Position numbers and translations under genes: made by a program | Shown: one piece after another, positions 61,731 to 64,000 of the stretch | How the letters are laid out: each line of letters begins with the position of its first letter | Position numbering within the stretch: the first letter of the stretch is position 1 | Notes under the pieces: model-generated | The model's database searches: none | What the model was told of the DNA's origin: nothing | Seen by the model: only the letters and a program-made list of their open reading frames with translations | Origin: Bacteroidia bacterium | GTDB lineage: Bacteria > Bacteroidota > Bacteroidia > Flavobacteriales > Flavobacteriaceae | Reading direction: 5' to 3' | Assembly: GCA_030427735.1 (NCBI GenBank) | Contig: JAUIBP010000001.1 | Location: 124,001 to 188,000, forward strand | Length of the DNA stretch: 64,000 bases

Positions 61731-63836
61731 TTATCTAACAAATGCATTTGCCATTCCGCCATCTACATTAATAATGTTTCCGGTCGATTTATCTAATATC
61801 GCCACTAACGAAAATACGCCGTTAGCAATATCGTTTGGATATATTATTTCGTTTAACAGGTTACGTTTCGCGTAATGTGCAGGTAACTCTTCTACGGTAA
61901 TACCGTAAGCTTTAGCGCGACCTTCGGCCCAAGCGCCTTCCCAAATTTTACTTCCAACAATAACCCCGTCTGGATTTACTACATTTACTCTAATTTTATC
62001 TTTTGCCAATTCTGCAGCTAATAAACGAGACATGTGCTGTTGGGCAGCTTTTGCTGTACCGTAACCAACATTATTAGGTCCAGAAACCAATCCGTTTTTA
62101 CTGGCAATACTAATAAAATTGCCACCTAAATTTTGTTTACGCATAATCTCTACACCTGCTTTTGCCAACTCAAACTGACCTTTTACTAGCACATCTTGTA
62201 ACAGATCCCAATCTTTTTGTGTGGTTTCCTCTATAGGTTTCGAAATGGCTAAACCAGCACTGTGCACAATAATATCTACACCGCCAAATTCTAAACAAGC
62301 CGTTTTATAAGCGTTAACAATAGAATCGTAATTGGTAACATCGCAAACCGCATAAGTAGACACATCGCGCTTGTAAGTAGCGTGTGCTTCTTTTAAACTG
62401 TTCTCGTTTATATCTGTTAGTACCACATTGGCACCTTCGGCAGCTAATTTATCGGCAATCGCTTTACCTATACCGCCACCAGCACCTGTAACCAAAGCCA
62501 CTTTTCGAGATAACGGTTGCTCTTTAGGCATACGTTGTAATTTGGCTTCTTCTAATAACCAATACTCGATATCGAAAGCTTCTTGTCTTGGTAGCGATGT
62601 GTATTCAGTAATTGCTTCTGCACCGCGCATAACGTTAATCGCGTTAATGTAGAACTCACTAGCTACACGTGTGGTTTGTTTGTTTTTGGCAAAACTGAAC
62701 ATACCAACCCCTGGATAAATAATAATTACCGGGTTCGGGTCGCGCATAGCTGGACTGTTGTCTCTTTTACAAGTATTGTAGTAATCGGCGTATTCTTGTC
62801 TGTACTGCTCGAAAGCTGGTTCTAGTTTTTTTAGAACAACACTAGCATCGCTTAAATCTTCATTGGCATCTAAAGTTAATACCAAAGGCTGAATTTTAGT
62901 ACGTAAGAAGTGGTCTGGACAAGACGTTCCCATTGGCGCCAAACGCTCTAGGTCGTTACTGTTTATGTATTCCATAACCACATCGCTGTCTGCAAAATGA
63001 CCAATCATGCGGTTTTCCGAAGAACAAAGTCCGCGTAATAACGGCATTAATTGCGCTGCTTTTTCTAAACGTTCTTCTTTTGGTAAACTTTCTACTTTTT
63101 GTCCGCCAAAAATCTCGCCTTTTTCCTTTATTTTTTGTTCAATATATTCTGAAGCTTTTTCAATAACTTCCAAACTGTTTATATAGCACTCGTAAGAGGT
63201 GTCTCCCCAAGTAAATAAACCGTGGCTTCCTAAAACAATACCGCGAATGCCTGGATTTTCGGCTAAACATTTCTCTAATTGTAAACCTAAATCGAAACCA
63301 GGGCGTTGCCATGGCACCCAGCCCATAGTATCGCCCCAAATTTCTTTAGTTACTTTTTCGCTGTCTTTTGCAGCTGCAACCGCTATAAGGGCATCGGGAT
63401 GAAGGTGATCTATATGTTTAAAAGGTAATAATCCGTGTAAAGGTGTATCTATGGAAGGCGCTTTGCTATCTAGGTCGTAAATACAATGATTAAATAATCC
63501 AACCATACGGTCTTCATCGGCTAAACCACCGTAAACGTTTTTTAAATCGCGCAAACGATTTGTGTATAAACCAGCAATGCCAGCTCTAGTTAATGTTCCT
63601 ATATCTCCTCCAGAGCCTTTTACCCACATAACTTCTACATTATCGCCAGTTAAGGGGTCTTTTTCTATTGTTTTACAACTTGTATTGCCACCACCGTAGT
63701 TGGTAATTCTTAAGTCTGCACCTAAAATATTTGAGCGATAAAGAAATAATGCCACTTGGTCGTCGGCCAATTCTTCCGCTTTTTTATTATCCCAAAGGTA
63801 ATCTACGTGCTTAAATTGTTTAACAAGATTATCCAT
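61731..63836 (-). CDS. rhaEW: Bifunctional rhamnulose-1-phosphate aldolase / lactaldehyde dehydrogenase
   Basis: 701 residues, the size of the bifunctional RhaD-ADH (RhaEW) family. The N-terminal class II aldolase domain (about 1-430) has DTPLHGLLPFKHIDHLHPDA with metal-binding His residues and GSHGLFTWG. The C-terminal SDR domain (about 445-701) has TGAGGGIGKAIA and YGTAKAA as cofactor and catalytic motifs. It splits L-rhamnulose-1-phosphate to dihydroxyacetone phosphate and L-lactaldehyde and oxidises the latter to L-lactate. First gene of the operon; the regulator is not in the window. Confidence 0.94.
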   Translation of the reverse strand: MDNLVKQFKHVDYLWDNKKAEELADDQVALFLYRSNILGADLRITNYGGGNTSCKTIEKDPLTGDNVEVMWVKGSGGDIGTLTRAGIAGLYTNRLRDLKNVYGGLADEDRMVGLFNHCIYDLDSKAPSIDTPLHGLLPFKHIDHLHPDALIAVAAAKDSEKVTKEIWGDTMGWVPWQRPGFDLGLQLEKCLAENPGIRGIVLGSHGLFTWGDTSYECYINSLEVIEKASEYIEQKIKEKGEIFGGQKVESLPKEERLEKAAQLMPLLRGLCSSENRMIGHFADSDVVMEYINSNDLERLAPMGTSCPDHFLRTKIQPLVLTLDANEDLSDASVVLKKLEPAFEQYRQEYADYYNTCKRDNSPAMRDPNPVIIIYPGVGMFSFAKNKQTTRVASEFYINAINVMRGAEAITEYTSLPRQEAFDIEYWLLEEAKLQRMPKEQPLSRKVALVTGAGGGIGKAIADKLAAEGANVVLTDINENSLKEAHATYKRDVSTYAVCDVTNYDSIVNAYKTACLEFGGVDIIVHSAGLAISKPIEETTQKDWDLLQDVLVKGQFELAKAGVEIMRKQNLGGNFISIASKNGLVSGPNNVGYGTAKAAQQHMSRLLAAELAKDKIRVNVVNPDGVIVGSKIWEGAWAEGRAKAYGITVEELPAHYAKRNLLNEIIYPNDIANGVFSLVAILDKSTGNIINVDGGMANAFVR

Positions 63837-64000
63837 ATTTTTATTTTAAAAATTAATTTGTGTTTGTAAAACTAAAGCAATAAAGATTTTAATCTGTCCT
63901 GCACTATACCGTTTTCGATAAAAAAAATAATTATTACTTATATAATAATTACGAAACGATAATTGTTATTAAATTGCACAATTATTAAAATTGCTATAAA
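63837..64000. other. Upstream region of the rhamnose operon
   Basis: 164 bp, AT-rich. A near-consensus -7 box TAGTTTTA (63867-63874, minus strand) lies about 30 bp before rhaEW. A perfect inverted repeat is at 63928-63951. CGTTTTCG (63911-63918) and CGAAACG (63952-63958) flank it in opposite orientation. The operon regulator, expected beyond the window edge, may bind here. Confidence 0.5.
63928..63951. promoter_or_regulatory. Palindrome TAATTATTA-CTTATA-TAATAATTA upstream of rhaEW
   Basis: Perfect 9-bp arms with a 6-bp spacer, about 55 bp upstream of the probable -7 box. A candidate operator, although AT-rich palindromes also arise by chance. Confidence 0.45.

Overview
The window is chromosomal DNA of a low-GC marine-type Flavobacteriaceae bacterium (Bacteroidota; a Formosa/Algibacter-like genus is a guess). 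Signs of this are the Bacteroidota -7 promoter box TAnnTTTG in front of many genes, weak or absent Shine-Dalgarno sequences, many lipoproteins with short lipoboxes, the MK pathway, and lineage-typical families (DUF4251, CAL67264-type small membrane protein, YgiD, EttA). No rRNA, tRNA, CRISPR array, prophage or intact insertion sequence was seen.

Layout. 1-8.9 kb: housekeeping genes: an arginase-fold protein cut by the window edge and missing metal ligands, metallo-beta-lactamase-fold hydrolases, EttA, an MFS exporter, YgiD, a TrmH-family methyltransferase, and a repeat-rich non-coding stretch. 9-20 kb: a dispersed menaquinone locus (menB-menA; menD with cvfB, a GNAT and a GH53 galactanase; a hot-dog thioesterase abutting menF) interleaved with a secreted C1 peptidase and an amidohydrolase. 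20-36 kb: mixed genes including trehalase and a tetR-ABC-HlyD-TolC export operon whose ATPase has lost several catalytic motifs, then a divergent LysR/MdaB pair.

36-56 kb is an accessory redox region: three aldo/keto reductases, a zinc alcohol dehydrogenase, an SDR, cupin and carboxymuconolactone-decarboxylase proteins, a DLH-like hydrolase, four AraC-family regulators, and a molybdenum hydroxylase operon (diheme cytochrome c, 2Fe-2S subunit, Mo subunit, XdhC, MocA-like). The main finding is here. A 35-bp tandem operator occurs four times; 21 positions are invariant and it holds two ATTACGG-type half-sites 21 bp apart. Three copies sit exactly 23 bp upstream of a -7 box, in front of three separate operons, and a fourth lies 84 bp (eight helical turns) from one of them, beside an araC gene. 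This defines a regulon by sequence alone. Other notable features are an SDR gene cut to its first 52 codons and fused in frame to the cupin/CMD gene, and a 63-bp relic of an araC 3' end 5.5 kb from the intact gene.

56-64 kb: an L-rhamnose catabolic operon, rhaEW (aldolase/lactaldehyde dehydrogenase), rhaI, rhaB, an L-lactate dehydrogenase and an NCS1-type permease in the place where a sugar transporter is expected. Together these would take L-rhamnose to dihydroxyacetone phosphate and pyruvate.

Starts given here often differ from the longest reading frame, because many upstream TTG codons are really the TTG of the TAnnTTTG promoter box.
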